DNA of 64,000 nt from contig RPFO01000079.1 in the NCBI GenBank assembly GCA_009746045.1, positions 2,122,344 to 2,186,343 of the forward strand, given 5' to 3'. Shown piece after piece: positions 1 through 10,500 of the stretch (its first letter is position 1; every line of letters starts with the position of its first letter). The stretch is from Mesostigma viride. Lineage: Eukaryota > Streptophyta > Mesostigmatophyceae > Mesostigmatales > Mesostigmataceae. The translations under genes and the position numbers were made by a program. The notes under the pieces are model-generated. The model worked only from the letters and a program-made list of their open reading frames with translations, was not told the DNA's origin and did not search any database.

Positions 1-19
1 CCGCGATCGCTTCAAACTG

Positions 20-271
20 TTGGGGAGCATGCTCCTTGACACCGCCGACGATGTGGACATCCGCATCGGCCTGGCCTATATGCTAGGCTTCGTTCGCTCA
101 ACACCTACTGGCGCTCCAAGGGCCTGCATGGGCGAGCACCGCAAGCGCATGCTCTTCAAGGTCCTCGTCCTCACGGTGCTCACGTATGGCGCCGAGGCAT
201 GGACGCTCACGGCAACACTGGCAGCTAAGCTCGACGGCACGGTTTACAGGATGCTCCGACAGCCGTCCTGA
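20..271 (+). pseudogene. Reverse transcriptase C-terminal fragment of LINE A1
   Basis: An 83-codon open stretch resembling the region downstream of the RT catalytic motif in LINE ORF2 proteins: a KRMLFKVLVLTVLTYGAEAW-like segment followed by 'KLDGTVYRMLR'. It starts near the window edge, so the catalytic YADD-like motif would lie upstream and cannot be seen. It ends in a stop just before the 280-400 spacer. Part of element A1, not a host gene. Confidence 0.65.
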
Positions 272-514
272 ACGTAGGGTTTTCCCATGCTGCCAGCGTA
301 GGTCATTAGAGTCTTTGTATCAGGGTATGCAGGCTCGTATTTCGGACGAGATTAGATTGCCGTAGGCAGCGTAGTAACGATAGCATTTGTAGTAGGACAT
401 CTTGATCGCACCAGCCAGGTCGACACCGCCCTTGGTCTGGTCGGCCCCCAGCGGCTCGGCCAACCAGGGCGGCATATTTTGACCTGGCCTGGCCCCACCA
501 AGAACATTCCTAAA

Positions 515-1274
515 TTAATTAATTAATTAATTATCAACATCACTCCGTTGGGAGTCAATGTAGCACATATCCCTGAGAAGGGGCATATGGCTTTAAATAC
601 ATCCTAGGCTACTTCATGCAAGGGTGGGAATGTAAGCAACACTTGCTCTAGGTGCCGCAAGGGCACCGGCACCACCATGCTGTCTCAGGTTCAACCCAGC
701 TAAGGGGATCCTGGCACGGGGGAGGAAGATCATCATGGCTATGCAAGGGCTAGGGCATGGCTTCTCGACAGAGAGCATCTCTCTGCATGGCATAGCATGG
801 CTAAGTTCTTAATGCAACATCCATGGGGGTCCCATTATAGACAAAGCATGGCTAAATGTTGAAGGCATCATCCATGGGGGCCATTATGGGCGCACATGCG
901 CGTGGGCCACATGCTATAGGCTAAGCCTTACTAATCTACACTACTGGTATATATATTCCTAGTCTGAGGTGGCAGGAGGGGGCTGCCAGGGCTTGTGGTC
1001 AACGTGGATGACCGCCCCCCTCCAGTATACCGGCTTCCCCCTTGCGCTCTGCCGGAGCTGAAGGTAGGCCGGCCATAGCTCGCGTCGCCGTTGTTGCTGG
1101 GCCAGGGTCAAGTCGTCGTCCAGCGTGAAGCGAGTCTCCGAGAGCTTCTTGCGGCATTTAAGGAACGCCAGCTTGTCCGCCATGTACTTAAAGGTGAGGA
1201 GCACGGGGGCCGGGCCAGCCTTCCCCCGCGCGCGGGGGAGGCGGACAGCCGACATGTCCAGCTCACCAGTGAGT
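515..1274 (-). mobile_element. Family B (ORF1-only) element B1, 5'-truncated, nested in LINE A1
   Basis: Read on the minus strand: the C-terminal third of the ORF1-like protein (about 1270-959; visible blocks 'RLPRARGKAG', 'FTLDDDLTLAQQQRR', 'PVYWRG'), then a ~430-nt 3' UTR, then the shared 3' stem-loop motif and an AATT repeat tail (515-532). The 12-bp duplication AACATTCCTAAA flanks it. The uninterrupted family-A sequence around 4270-4285 shows the empty site. It is 5'-truncated at about 1274, as expected for target-primed reverse transcription. Confidence 0.8.
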
Positions 1275-1627
1275 AACATTCCTAAAAGGGTAGGGAAACA
1301 TGCCATGAACTATACACCCACCAGATGTTGCTGGCCGACCTAGTGGTCCCAGCCCAGTTTGAACACCGCATCCACTCTCTCTCCCTTCTTTGGACTGCCA
1401 TGCAGGACAAGACGCGGTGGCAGAAGATTCATGTCAAGGCTCACACGCAAGACCCTGTGGGCAAGCCACCTCCCCCCAAGAGGAGGAGGCGTTTTGATGA
1501 GTAGTGTAGTTAGGCTTTTCTAGACTAGATAGCTTCGAGTTAGGTTAGTTCGATTACGCGGCTTCCTCCACTCCACCCATCCATCATGGAATATGTGCTA
1601 CATGATCTCCCAACGGAGGCATTATTT

Positions 1628-3535
1628 AATTAATTAGGAACATAACTCCGTTGGGAGTATATGTAGCACGTATAGCCCTTGAGAAGGGGCATATGGCCTA
1701 CTATAATACATTCTAAGCTACTTCCTGCAAGGGTGCATGGGAATGTAAACGACACTTGCTCTAGGTGCACCAGGGCACCTGCACCCTCATGATCTATCAC
1801 GCTATGCCCAGCCAAGGGGGAGCATGCATGTCATGTGGGGGAAGATCATGCATCATAGCTATACAAAAGCTAGAGCGTGGCATCTCAGCAGAGAGCAGCT
1901 CTCTGCATGGGCACAGCATAACTAAATAAAACTAGGCATCATCTGGAGTGTGGCACATCATAGGCACACATATACATGGCTAAATAATGCGCGTGGCTCA
2001 GCTGGTATAGTGCCTGTAGGAGGCGTACATGTTTATTATATATATTTTTAATTAATACATGTACATGGCCACGGTCTATCTATTCTACACTACTACTGCT
2101 GTATCATCCCCTAACTAAGCTGGGGCGTCTGGAGTCGCTGGGGCCGCGGGGGTCGCATGCCAGGGCTTGTGGCCGACGTAGATGGCCGCCCCCTTCCAGT
2201 ACTGTCACCGGCTCGGCCCCGCCTTGTAAACGTCTGCCGGAGCTGGAGGTAGGTCGGCCATAGCTCCCGTCGCCGTTGTTGCTGCGCCAGGGTCAAGTCG
2301 TCGTCAAGGGTGAAGAGAGTCTTCTCGAGCCGCTTGCGGCGTCGGAGAAAAGAAATCTTGTCCGCCGGGTTCTTAAAGGTGAGAAGGAGCGGGGGCGCCC
2401 CTGCCTTACCCCGCGCGCGGGGAAGGCGGTGGGCGCCCAGCTCAATCTCACCAGTAAGGCCCATGCGACTAAGAATTTCTCTCTCAAACGCACGTGCAAG
2501 CTGGCTCGGAATTCTCACCTTCCTCACTCAGTCCATGTCGAAGTTCTTGACAATGACGTTGAGGCTGCGCTTGGCGAGCTCGGCCTCCTCGCGCCGGAGG
2601 TCGAGCGTCTGCTGCTTCGACGGCGGAGGTGGTGGAGGTGGCGTGCTGCTTAAGCATGTCCGCCCAGGTCGGGATGGGAGGAGCATTGCCGGCCAGGCCA
2701 GCCAGGGCGGGCTTGGCGGCAATGTCCTTCACCGCCTGCCGGGCGGTGAGGCCTGCGGTGTTTTGCAGGACCTCGATGCATGGCGATTGCGTTGTCTTTA
2801 AGGCGCTGGTCAATGTCGCGGAGCTGGGCGATGATGGAGTCGGTGGAGGCGGAGGGGGGGGGGGGGGGGGCGAGGAGGGTGGCGGTGGCGGTGGCGGTGG
2901 CGGTGGGGATGGTGGGGAGTTCAGCAGCCAGCTTACGACCCAAAGCTTGCATTTCGCAAGTGAGGGGCGTCACGTGCTGCACATGAGAGGAGGCGGAGGA
3001 GGGCGAATTCGGTCAAGGGGACGGGTTGCCAGAGGTCCGCGGAACTGCGTTGAAGGATGGAAAAGAGGGCGGCAAGCTGAAGGCGCGGTCGCGACCAGCC
3101 AGACAGGTCAGCTGAGCGGAGCTGAAACTGGCCGTACGTCAGACTGGCTGCGGAAGCATTTGTGGCGTTGGAGGCGCTGGCACAGGTCAAGAAGGGAGGC
3201 ATACGATCCATAAAACAGGAGCTCCAGTATCCGGATGTGTGGCCTGTCGAAATAGCCGGGTCTGTTGGCGTCGAAGGTGGAAAATAACTCATCAACGTCA
3301 AAGTCGGACTCAGACCAGCTAGGTTCGGTGGGGCGCGGCTGCGTTTGGGCTCGGGCGAGGCTGAAGGCAAGGCAGGAAGCCCGTGAGGGGGCTGGGCGAC
3401 CACCAGTGCGCGACTAGTGTCACCGCTGCCTGCCGGACCTGAGGGCGAAGCTGCAGCCGGAGCTGCAGACGTATTTTCATTGACGAGCGCAGCCGCCAGG
3501 CTGCTTTGCGTCGAGGAGCGTTTGCTCGGAGGCAT
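1628..3535 (-). mobile_element. Family B element B2, nearly full length from the ORF1 start
   Basis: On the minus strand this contains the ORF1-like gene (start near 3535, end near 2111) followed by a 3' UTR ending at 1628-1660 in the shared stem-loop and tail. Its tail abuts the tail of LINE A1 head-on in one AATT-rich stretch (1611-1640). Relative to copies B3 and B5 there is a ~27-bp AT-rich insertion at about 2030-2060. The upstream end breaks at the ORF1 start codon, next to AT-rich sequence with GGAGGCATGTT repeats (3530-3600) that look like pieces of family-A 3' ends. No target duplication was found. Confidence 0.7.
2111..3535 (-). pseudogene. L1-ORF1-like protein gene of element B2 (broken)
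   Basis: The protein order resembles mammalian L1 ORF1p: a Ser/Ala/Pro-rich N-terminus beginning MPPSKRSSTQ, a helical probably coiled-coil stretch (DIDQRLKDNAIA, ARQAVKDIAAKP), an RRM-like part (N-V-I-V-K-N near its start, 'PPLLLTFKNPADK' later), and a C-terminal domain (FTLDDDLTLAQQQRRRELWP). Several frame changes occur. Unlike B3 and B5, the junction between the RRM start and 'HRLPRARGK' is continuous in one frame here (GLTGEIELGAHRL), so the 4-nt insertion seen in those copies is derived. Predicted role: RNA chaperone that coats element RNA. Confidence 0.65.
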
Positions 3536-3938
3536 GTTAAATTTAATTTAATGTTAAGGAGGCATGTTTAATTTAATTCTGAGGCATGTTCCAATATGTA
3601 ATATATAATGTAATTTAATTTAATCGATCCAGGGTAATTTAAAATTCGCAGAGGGCAGAAATTGGGGGTGCATTAAAACTACTAATGCGGGCGGTGTAAG
3701 GTCACGTTTAGCTGCGCCCAAGGTTCTAGGGTGTAGGTGGCGCTGGTAGCCATGCATGACTGAGTGTGGAGTAATGTTATGAAGTGCTTTTTGCATGCAT
3801 ATGAATGCAAAATTTTTGCTCCTTGTTATCTCCTTGTTATGAATGCAAACATTTTTTTGTTGCACTTTTATCTACCTATCTGCCGGTTTCTCCCAAACTA
3901 GCAGCTCTCAATGAGTTCCAAGCCTATCTGTGGCCTCT
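3536..3938. other. AT-rich spacer with decayed element ends
   Basis: No gene seen. Three GGAGGCATGTT-like motifs with TTTAATT runs at 3530-3600 look like tandem or successive remains of family-A 3' ends. The rest (3620-3930) has no recognisable coding or repeat content. GGGCGATTGAT at 3939-3949 is the left target duplication of element B3. Confidence 0.5.
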
Positions 3939-4143
3939 GGGCGATTGATTGAATTGAATTGAATTGTAACATAACTCCGTTGGGAGTATATGTAGCACAT
4001 AGCCCTTGAGAGGGGGCATATGGCCTATCATACATCCTAAGCTACTTCCTGCAAGGGTGGGGATGTAAAGGACCCTTGCTCTAGGTGCACCAGGGCACTT
4101 GCATCCCCATGATCTTCAAGCTATGCCCAGCGAAGGGGGAGCC

Positions 4144-4624
4144 TTACAGCGTAGGATAGCATTTGTAGGACATCTTGCTCGCACCAGCCAGGTCGACACC
4201 GCCCTTGGTCTGGCCGGTCCCCAGCGGCTCGGCCAACCGGGGCGGCACATTTTGACCTGGCCTGGCCCCAAGAACATTCCTAAAAAGGTAGGGAAACATG
4301 CCATGACCTATACCCAGATGTTGCTGGACGACCTAGTGGTCCCAGCCCAGTTTGAGTACCGCATCCACTCTCTCTCCCGTCTTTGGACTGCCATGCAGGA
4401 CAAGGAGCGGTGGAAGAAGATTGTCAAGGCACACACGCCCGACCCTGTGGGCAAGCCACCTCCCCCCAAGCGGAGGAGGCGTTTTGATGAGTAGTGTAGT
4501 TAGGCTTTTCTAGATAGAGTTAGGATAGTTCGATCACGCGGCTTCCTCCACCCCATCCATCATGAAATATGTGCTACATGACCTCCCCACGGAGGCATGT
4601 TATAATTTAATTTTAATTTAATTT
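4144..4624 (+). mobile_element. LINE family A copy A2, 5'-truncated, nested in B3
   Basis: Contains the ORF2 C-terminus in one open frame to a stop at 4492-4494 ('RIAFVGHLART', 'PGRHILTWPGP', then a basic KPPPPKRRRRFDE end), a ~110-nt 3' UTR, the stem-loop CTCCCCACGGAG and a TTAATTT-type tail (4600-4624). It is flanked by AAGGGGGAGCC at 4133-4143 and 4625-4635 (possibly one base longer). The element at 19.2 kb has the same site without the insertion, which confirms the boundaries. The best-preserved family-A C-terminus in the window. Confidence 0.85.
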
Positions 4625-4883
4625 AAGGGGGAGCCTGTCATGGGGGGGAAGATCAGCAGAGCTATACAAAAAGGCTAGGGCATGGCGTCTCAGCAGAGAG
4701 TTACTCCCTGCATGGGCACAACATAGCTAAATAAAGCTAGGCATCATCTGGAGTGTGGCACATCATAGGCACACATGTACATGATTAAATAAAGCGTGTG
4801 GCTTAGCTAGGATAGTGCCTCTAGGAGGCGTACATGTACATGGCCACGGTCTATCTATTCTACACTACTACTGCTGTATTCCC

Positions 4884-6275
4884 CTAAGCTGGGGCGTCTG
4901 GAGTCGTTGGGGCCGCGGGGGTCGCCTGCCAGGGCTTGTGGCCGACGTAGATGGCCGCCCGGGCCTTCCAGTACACCGGCTGCCCCGCCTTGGTCTTCCG
5001 GAGCTGGAGGTAGGTGGGCCATAGCTCCCGTCGCCGTTGTTGCTGCGCCAGGGTCAAGTCGTCGTCAAGGGTGAAGAGAGTCTTCTCGAGCCGCTTGCGG
5101 CGTCGGAGAAAAGAAATCTTGTCCGCCGGGGTCTTAAAGGTGAGAAGGAGCGGGGGCGGCCCTGCCTTACCCCGCGCGCGGGGAAGGCGGTGGGCGACCA
5201 GGTCGATCTCACTGGTCAGTAAGGCCCATGCGACTAAGAATTTCTCTCTCAAACGCACGTGCAAGCTTCTCGGAATTCTCACCTTCCTCCATGTCGAGGT
5301 TCTTGACAATGACGTTAAGGCTGCGCTTGGCAAGCTCGGCCTCCTCGCGGAGGTCAAGCGTCTGCCGCTGGAGCTGGGCTGCGACGGCGGAGGTGGTGGA
5401 GGTGGTGTGCTGCTTAAGCATGTCCGCCCAGGTCGTGATGGGAGGAGCATCGCCGGCCAGGCCAGCAGAGGTTGGCTTGGCGGCAATGTCCTTCACCGCC
5501 TGGGCGGTGAGGCCCGCGGTGTTCTGCAGGACCTCGATAGCGATGGCATTATCCTTAAGACGTTGGTCAATGTCGCGGAGCTGGGCGGTGATGGAGTCGG
5601 TGGAGGCGGAGGGGGGGGGGTGGAGGCGAGGAGGGTGGCGGTGGCGGTGGGGATGGTGGGGAGCTCAGCAGCCAGCGTGCGACCCACAGCTGCCACATCT
5701 GCAGCTAGGGGCGTCACGTGCTGTGAGATGGTTTCTTGGAGGTGGAGGAGGAAGGTGGATTCGGTCAAGGGGGAGGGGGTCCAGAGGTCCGTGACAGAGC
5801 GGTCAAGGATGGAAAAGAGGGCGGCGAGCTGAAGACGGGGGCGAGACCAGCGGGCCAGGTTCTCAGGTCGGTGAGTAAACCGGCCGTCAGGTCCAGGGCG
5901 GAGGCGGTAATGGCTGTGAAGGCGCTGGCACAGGTCGAGAATGGAGGCGTATGACCCATAAAACACGAGCTCCAGTATCTTGATGGGTGGCATGTCGAAA
6001 AAGCCGGGTCTGGCACCGTCGAAGGTGGAAAATAACCCGTCAACGTCAAAGTCGCGCTCAGACCAGCTTGGTTCGGTTGGGCGGCTGCGTTTTGGCTCGG
6101 GCGAGGCTGAGGGCGAGGCAGGAAGCCCGGGAGGGTGCTGGGCGACAACCAGTGCGCGACTAGGGTCACCACCGCCTTCCGGCCCTGATGGCGAAGCTGC
6201 AGCCGGAGCTGCAGACGTATTTTCATTGCCGAGCGCAGCCGTCAGGCTGCGTTGCGTCGATGGGCGTTTGCTCAT
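4884..6275 (-). pseudogene. L1-ORF1-like gene of element B3 (frameshifted)
   Basis: Starts MSKRPSTQRSLTAALGNEN. The Ala/Pro/Ser-rich N-terminus is followed by a conserved 'WSRPRLQLAALFSILDRS' block, a predicted coiled coil (QLRDIDQRLKDNAIAIEVL), a second helix (LREEAELAKRSLN), an RRM-like core and the DDDLTLAQQQRR C-terminal domain. The last part runs to a stop at 4884. At least two frame changes separate these pieces. One is a 4-nt insertion in the TTACTGACCAGTGAG stretch near 5210-5220 that copy B5 shares exactly and B2 lacks. Homology to L1 ORF1p is from motif order, not a search. Confidence 0.7.
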
Positions 6276-6469
6276 CGTATATTGCGTAATAGCGTCGGAA
6301 AATTATATCAGCATGTGCGTCGTAGAAAGACGCGTCGATTGTGATATTCACGGCTAAATTCGGTGCTCAAACGTGAAAGTTATGAGCTCCGCCGTCAGCC
6401 ATGGCTACCTCGTGGCTCGTGGCTCGAACCATCATGGCGGTGCAGGTCAAGGGCGATTGATGGGGCAGC

Positions 6470-6690
6470 GTTACTGCATCCGCTATGCTTTAATGAGCTA
6501 CCTCCTGCTGTATTGAACCCGCGTAGTTTGGCCTCCACCATGATGCAGAGATCGAGAGTCCTCTGTGGCCTGCCCACTTGACGCAGTGCAAGAAGAGCTC
6601 TAGCTAGGGCACCCTCCTGATCCTCATTGTGTATAGGGGTCGAAGGTTCCTTTCGATTCTTGGTACCCACGTGACGCAGTCTACGTGATT
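6470..6690 (+). repeat. Dispersed repeat, copy 1 (partner at 14,520-14,665)
   Basis: About 200 bp that matches 14,520-14,665 imperfectly. Shared blocks include TGCCCACTTG, AGCTAGGGC, CCCTCCT, TTGTGTATA and GAAGGTTCCTTT. The partner copy runs into an AATT tail, so this is probably the 3' region of the old family-C retroposon. From here to the end of the UBC7 gene (6700-7586) I see no gene or clear repeat apart from a 13-base C run near 7501. Confidence 0.5.
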
Positions 6691-7586
6691 TTATGTTACA
6701 ACAAATCGTTGTGGAAGCCGTCATAGATCGCGTCGTCTATCGATCGTTGCCTCTACACCACGTTTGTTGTGGCAAACTTCCCCTAAGAGGGCAGCGGAAC
6801 GCTTCAAACATGTGTGGTATTCGTGTAGAACTAAATAAAATGCGCCAGGGAAGCATAGCTGTGTCGGGTAATACAAGAGTCGCAGAGACTTGATCTGAAA
6901 ACTTGGAAAGGGATCGTTAGAGCTTAATGCTTATGCATGTGACAATCCACGTTGGTACCACAACAGCTACTATCTTGCATTAAGTTAATTATGGATACCT
7001 AGTTACCAAAAAAGGGAACATATTCTCTAGCCACCTGCAAAGGTGGCGCGATCTAGAGTCTCATTCAGGTGGTTCTCTGACCCCTGCAAGCGATATGTGC
7101 GAACAAAACTGACGTCTGTGTTTTATGATCCTGGGAAAAAAAAATCCTTCGAGCACAGCTGCTTCAAGGCAGCGCTATGTGTAGCAGAGGATGTAAAGCT
7201 CATCTACACAGACACCCCTTTCTCTGCAAGCAACAATCACTCTTGCCTGCATGCTGTAGCCAGCTGCCAACAGCGAGTGGGCAGAATCAAATGAGACCGC
7301 CAGTTCACAAAATCCAAAAACTGGCACCGCATGCACTGCCGAGCATGCGATGCACGATCAGACCGTCAGCCATGCAGAGTATGCAGACCGGCCAATACCA
7401 TGTCTCCAGACCATCAGGTCTGCAATGTGCTGCAGACTTGCATGTGCCGCACACATTATCGCCCTCCCATATCGTACAGTCTTCCCTCCCACCACCATCC
7501 CCCCCCCCCCCCCAAATGAACAGAATAATTCTGCATTGTTTGAATGAGCCAGAGATTCTAACACGTTACGGGCAACCTGTCCGGGC

Positions 7587-10500
7587 TCATAAACATTCCT
7601 GGGACTTGCGAACAATGCGGGAGACCTTCTTCCGGAATTCTTCCCGACTTTCCCGCCAATCTTTCTGTGAGGTGCAACCAATAGGAAGAGCACATTATGA
7701 AACAGAATGCCAGTGACAGAGGGACTGGCGGGCGAGGAAGAGAGTAAGTAGAAAGGCGGGTGGTTAGAAAATGGATCAGATTTCCATTCTAGTATCATGC
7801 AGCAGGTACAGCCCCACCGAAGGTAACTTGCACAAGGTCTTATGCCGAAACACGGCCACTGATGATGGGAGGGCAAAGAAGCCGACGGCAACAGTGCCGC
7901 ACATGACCACATCAAAACACGTACTCATCTTTCTTTTTGAGGGGGCGCTCCACGCCTGAACAGAACAATGGCCTACCAAGGCAAGCCAAGCACTGGGCGG
8001 GAGAGTAGGTGACTGGCTGCGCAGGTAGACCGGGGCACCCGCAGGTGACGACACTCTACCCTAGGCTACAGGTCGGCCGCTTGGCCGCGCCAACGGTGGA
8101 CAACAAGCAGACACACCCCTGTTTCCCACACCCATGTCGCCCATACTTATCGCAAACGGGTGCAATGCCTGGAGACAACCACCCATACCCAGGTGAAGAG
8201 AAGACAACCACCCATACCCAGGTGAAGAGAAGACAACAAGCCATACCCAGGTGAAGAGAAGACAACAAGCCATACCCAGGTGAAGAGAAGACAACAAGCC
8301 ATACCCATGCTAGTACAAGACAACAAGCCATACCCATGTTAATAGAAGACGAGACGGCCTCATAACGCCAACAGTTTGACCAGCAGTCAGGAAGCAAGCA
8401 GCATGTCCCACGAAAAGCAGATGTGCCCCCCAGAATGTATGCATGGAAGAAGACAGCAAACAGAAAAGAGGGAGTGGGTGTATAACTCTGCCGTACCGCG
8501 GCATCTATATTGGCGGGCGACTCGTCATTGGGGCTTGACAGCATGGAGATGATGCTCAGCAGGATGGTTTCCACCTGGTCAGGTAGAAACAGGGAGGGAC
8601 GAGAACAATGAAGGGGAACGTGAAACTAACAGTGGTTGTTAATATCATAGGCACAGGACAGCGAGGGCCTCAAGAGCGACATTCTCCACGCGACCAGGTC
8701 AACAAAGCGACCACGGAAGGGGAGCATGTGGGCATGTTCGTATACACTTGATGCAAGTGTAGGGCCGCAGTATGACAGCTGCTCAAAAGGATGGCTACAA
8801 CCAGCCAGGTAAGCATACACACACTTCTAAAATGGAGGTTGGGGGGGGGGGCGGGGGGGGAAGGGAGAAAGCCGGGGGAAGTAGGGCTCCTATCTTAACG
8901 AAGTTTCATGAAGTAAGAAAGAAGAAGCAGGAGAGTAAAATAAATGTTGATGCTCAGCGCCATGGTTTCAACGTGGCCAAACAAACACATACAAGTAACA
9001 GAGAAACCCCGGCCCATTGCTAGCATGCAGGTTAGAGGTCCTCGGGTGGAGGTTGTTGCCCCTGAGGATAGCCGCCACACTACCGCCTCGTCTGCCATTA
9101 CAGTAGAGGACAGCTGGAATGAGGATTATATCCCCCTCTAGTGACTATGTGGTTGGGGCATGATGCAGACGATATTTGTAACTTTCGTGTAGTTATCTTT
9201 CTCATGAGATTAGCATAGTACTCTGTGGCATGCTCATGCGCATGAGACACAAGCACTTACTTAACAGAGAAATAAGGTGTAACCCGGGTGAATGAGGGAA
9301 GCAATGACGTGGAAGCCGGGTGAATAAGGGGAGCAATGAAGTGGAAGGTTTGTTTGTTCATTTGTGTGGTTGCTTGCATGCACGTGGGGGGGGGGGAAGT
9401 GCGGCGTGGCAAGGTGGGTCAAGCAAGGCGCGGTTCGGTGCGGGGCAGTCGGGTGAGAAGTTCGGGGGGTGCATATGTCTACAAGGGTCAATACAAAAAC
9501 AAAAAAGAAATGTCATTCCTACCAGGTAAAAGCATCATTTCTACCAGGGAACAGATTTGATGGTGGCATTCCCCTCACCGTGTGCACGGGCGACCACCGT
9601 TCGCTCGCCAGCTCATAGCCGTTGGGGTCATCGCCCGGAGGGTGCAGGATGGAGATGCACACTTTGCCATCCGGGTAGACTGCGCGCCGACGATGGGCCG
9701 ATGGGTGAGGGGATAGGGGGTTCGGACGATGGGGTGATGGGGGGATAGGGGTTTAGGGGGGTAGGGTGATGGCGCGGTGGGGGGATGGGGGGATGGGGGC
9801 GGGAGACGAGGCAACGAGGGTGAGGGAATGGTTAGCTACATTAAAAGTGCTGACGAGTTGGACAAAAGGTGCAGGCATGACAGCTAGGAATGCAACTTAA
9901 TACTTAAAATGTGCCTATATCATACAAATATGGTAATGCACCTGCAGATGATGGGCAGAACTTCACCTCCCTGAGTGTTCGATCAGAATAGACACGCAAG
10001 TGCACCATCCTTGCCCTGCAAAAGGCAGTTTGCGAGCAAACCTACAGGCAGACAAAGGCCTATGACGGCCAGGCACCTAGTAACAAGAGAAAGGAAGATA
10101 TGGCATGAGCAAGACGGCCCCATGATAGAAAGATTAAAGAATAGCACTTGTAGCATTTCACTCAAAGTACCCCACAATGGCCAGCCTTCGAAACAGGGTT
10201 GGGACCCCAGGGTGAATAGTTAATAATAAGGAATCCATCATTTTCTTGTCCAGTTCCCACAAATGGTATACTCATCACAAGAATGTCATTTCTCATACTC
10301 CCATAGATTTTATGCGAGAACAGGAAGAAATGCTATCCATTCCCACGGGCTGTTGCATTGTGTGCCAATAACACTAAAGATCACAGCACAGCTATGAGCT
10401 CCTGAACAACATTAGAGAATAACGTCAATTGCATCTCCGCCAATGCATCTTCGCTGAGTAAATGTCCATTTTGTAAGGATGGGGCTCAAGCATGGAATGG

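Larger units (their letters stand above)
1..1627 (+). mobile_element. LINE family A copy A1 (RT-bearing non-LTR element), cut by window edge and by a nested insertion
   Basis: A non-LTR retrotransposon whose 5' part lies outside the window. Positions 20-271 encode the stretch after the reverse-transcriptase catalytic core, with the typical 'VLTYGAEAWTLT' block. The ORF2 C-terminus continues at 400-514 and 1275-1503, ending in a basic PPPKRRRRF-type tail and a stop. The 3' UTR (1504-1610) ends in a stem-loop motif (CTCCCAACGGAG) and an AATT-type tail at about 1611-1635. A family-B element (515-1274) sits inside, flanked by AACATTCCTAAA at 503-514 and 1275-1286. The frame is broken between the RT segment and the tail, so this copy is dead. 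The family name is mine; assignment rests on the RT-tail motif, 3' structure and target duplications. Confidence 0.75.
3950..6450 (-). mobile_element. Full-length family B element B3 (about 2.0 kb without its nested insertion)
   Basis: Best complete copy. It is flanked by the 11-bp duplication GGGCGATTGAT at 3939-3949 and 6451-6461. Minus-strand order: 5' UTR 6450-6276, starting TTGACCTGCACCG and holding short CGAGCCA repeats; ORF1 6275-4884; ~430-nt 3' UTR; stem-loop motif; pentamer tail of GAATT units (3950-3970). A family-A LINE fragment (4144-4624) is inserted in its 3' UTR. Outside that insertion it contains no RT or endonuclease coding, so it depends on an enzyme supplied in trans. The 3' kilobase (4636-5620) is almost identical to B5, implying recent activity. 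Confidence 0.85.

Noticed and set aside
515-1627. Terminal inverted repeats of a DNA transposon (CATAACTCCGTTGGGAG versus CTCCCAACGGAGGCATG)
   Set aside because: The apparent inverted repeats are the shared 3' ends of two retroposons in opposite orientation; target duplications and 5' truncations show separate insertions.
1988-2030. tRNA-like start (TGGCTCAGCTGG, an A-box match)
   Set aside because: No acceptor pairing, anticodon arm or T-arm follows; the stretch is part of the family-B 3' UTR, and the match is lost in B3 and B5 (TGGCTTAGCTAGG).
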